14,637 nt of DNA from assembly GCA_038204465.1 (NCBI GenBank), contig JBBRCX010000110.1, positions 1 to 14,637 of the forward strand, written 5' to 3'. Positions within the stretch are counted from its first letter, which is position 1; each line of letters starts with the position of its first letter. This document shows positions 14,326-14,637 of the stretch, in pieces. The position numbers and the translations under genes are program-made. The DNA is from JBBRCX01 sp038204465. GTDB taxonomy: Bacteria; Planctomycetota; Phycisphaerae; Tepidisphaerales; Tepidisphaeraceae. Under the pieces are notes generated by a model. That model was not told the DNA's origin, did no database searches, and saw only the letters and a list, made by a program, of their open reading frames with translations.

Positions 14326-14338
14326 ATTGTCTAACAAT
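14326..14338. promoter_or_regulatory. palindromic operator candidate between divergent genes
   Basis: ATTGT, CTA, ACAAT, preceded by a run of seven A on the plus strand. It lies about 60 bp upstream of the hydrolase ATG, in an otherwise GC-rich 184-bp divergent region. TTGT-N3-ACAA resembles GntR-family operator half-sites. On the minus strand it overlaps a weak -35 (TAGACA). Confidence 0.4.
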
Positions 14339-14418
14339 CTTCCGCCCCGCGAAACCGCGTCTCCTGCGCATCGGAATGCCCCAGTAGCCTTTCTTCAGCT
14401 GTTCCCGACCGTTCCCGG

Positions 14419-14424
14419 TAGAAT
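14419..14424 (+). promoter_or_regulatory. candidate -10 element of the right-edge gene
   Basis: TAGAAT within CGGTAGAATCC, five of six matches to TATAAT, 26 bp before the ATG at 14451. No good -35 is found at 16-18 bp. Confidence 0.35.
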
Positions 14425-14450
14425 CCGTTTCGGCAAACAACCGCAATCTA

Positions 14451-14637
14451 ATGCCAACCCGCAAACATCGGATCCTCTTCATCGGCAACAGCTACACCGA
14501 GGGGGCGAGGGCCTGGTCGATTCTGGCCAGCGTGATGCGAACCGCTGAGCAGCAGGGCCGCGATGTGCTCGATACGCTCAAAACGCTGCTGCGCGCGGCA
14601 TGGGCTGGCGAGAACATCGGCCTGCTCACCGACGTGC
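14451..14637 (+). CDS. partial ORF: SGNH-like start joined to a possible IS66-transposase-like tail
   Basis: The frame is open from an ATG to the window edge (62 residues). It begins M-P-T-R-K-H-R-I-L-F-I-G-N-S-Y-T, the classic first strand of an SGNH/DUF4886-type hydrolase. From about residue 17 it continues 'EGARAWSILASVMRTAEQQ' and 'GRDVLDTLKTLLRAAWAGE', which reads like the C-terminal region of an IS66-type transposase and not like the usual continuation after GNSYT. It may be a gene broken by a mobile element, an assembly chimera at a contig end, or a single unfamiliar protein. There is no strong ribosome binding site. Both family readings rest on short segments. Confidence 0.4.
   Translation, partial: MPTRKHRILFIGNSYTEGARAWSILASVMRTAEQQGRDVLDTLKTLLRAAWAGENIGLLTDV

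Overview
The window looks like a metagenomic or draft contig from a GC-rich bacterium, most likely of the phylum Planctomycetota (possibly class Phycisphaerae). Three things point that way: a 16S rRNA whose EUB338 probe site matches none of the usual probe variants, a small protein starting with a planctomycete-style 'EPLEARSLF' sequence, and short A-rich heptamer arrays at many gene borders. The phylum call is inference; a 16S search would settle it. Both ends fall in sequence that is often multi-copy (16S rRNA on the left, a possible transposase fragment on the right), as expected where an assembly stops.

Layout. (1) 1-1880, minus strand: the 5' part of a 16S rRNA gene with a long leader holding a boxA antitermination site, a boxB-like hairpin and two tandem sigma70-type promoters that share the same discriminator. 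(2) 1881-9782, minus strand: a compact metal-response locus in the order ECF sigma factor, membrane-bound putative anti-sigma factor, then cusB (periplasmic adaptor), cusA (RND pump) and cusC (outer-membrane channel). (3) 9783-12640: small genes on both strands (a 62-aa 'LEAR' protein, a secreted DUF1508 protein, a Gfo/Idh/MocA oxidoreductase, a 76-aa unknown), separated by heptamer arrays. (4) 12635-14266, minus strand: a putative family-10-like TIM-barrel glycosyl hydrolase. (5) A divergent open reading frame cut by the right edge, which may be chimeric.

How the parts work together. The main result is a self-contained regulon. The same bipartite element, ATTGAACCT-N15-TCGTT, occurs exactly twice in matching form on the minus strand: upstream of the ECF sigma gene and in the short gap upstream of cusB. 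I infer that the sigma factor activates its own operon and the CusBAC Cu(I)/Ag(I)-type efflux pump. The anti-sigma factor has one membrane span and a periplasmic domain with a His-x-Met-x-Cys-Cys-Met cluster, so it is a good candidate for the metal sensor. The architecture recalls the CnrYXH-cnrCBA nickel/cobalt system of Cupriavidus, but here it is attached to a CusA-type pump and no two-component CusRS genes are visible. The sigma gene starts with TTG, just after a GC hairpin, which would keep basal expression low.

The heptamer arrays (unit TCG[A/C]AAA, seven loci) are absent from the metal locus itself and mostly end within a few bases of a start or stop codon. I do not recognise them as a named repeat family.
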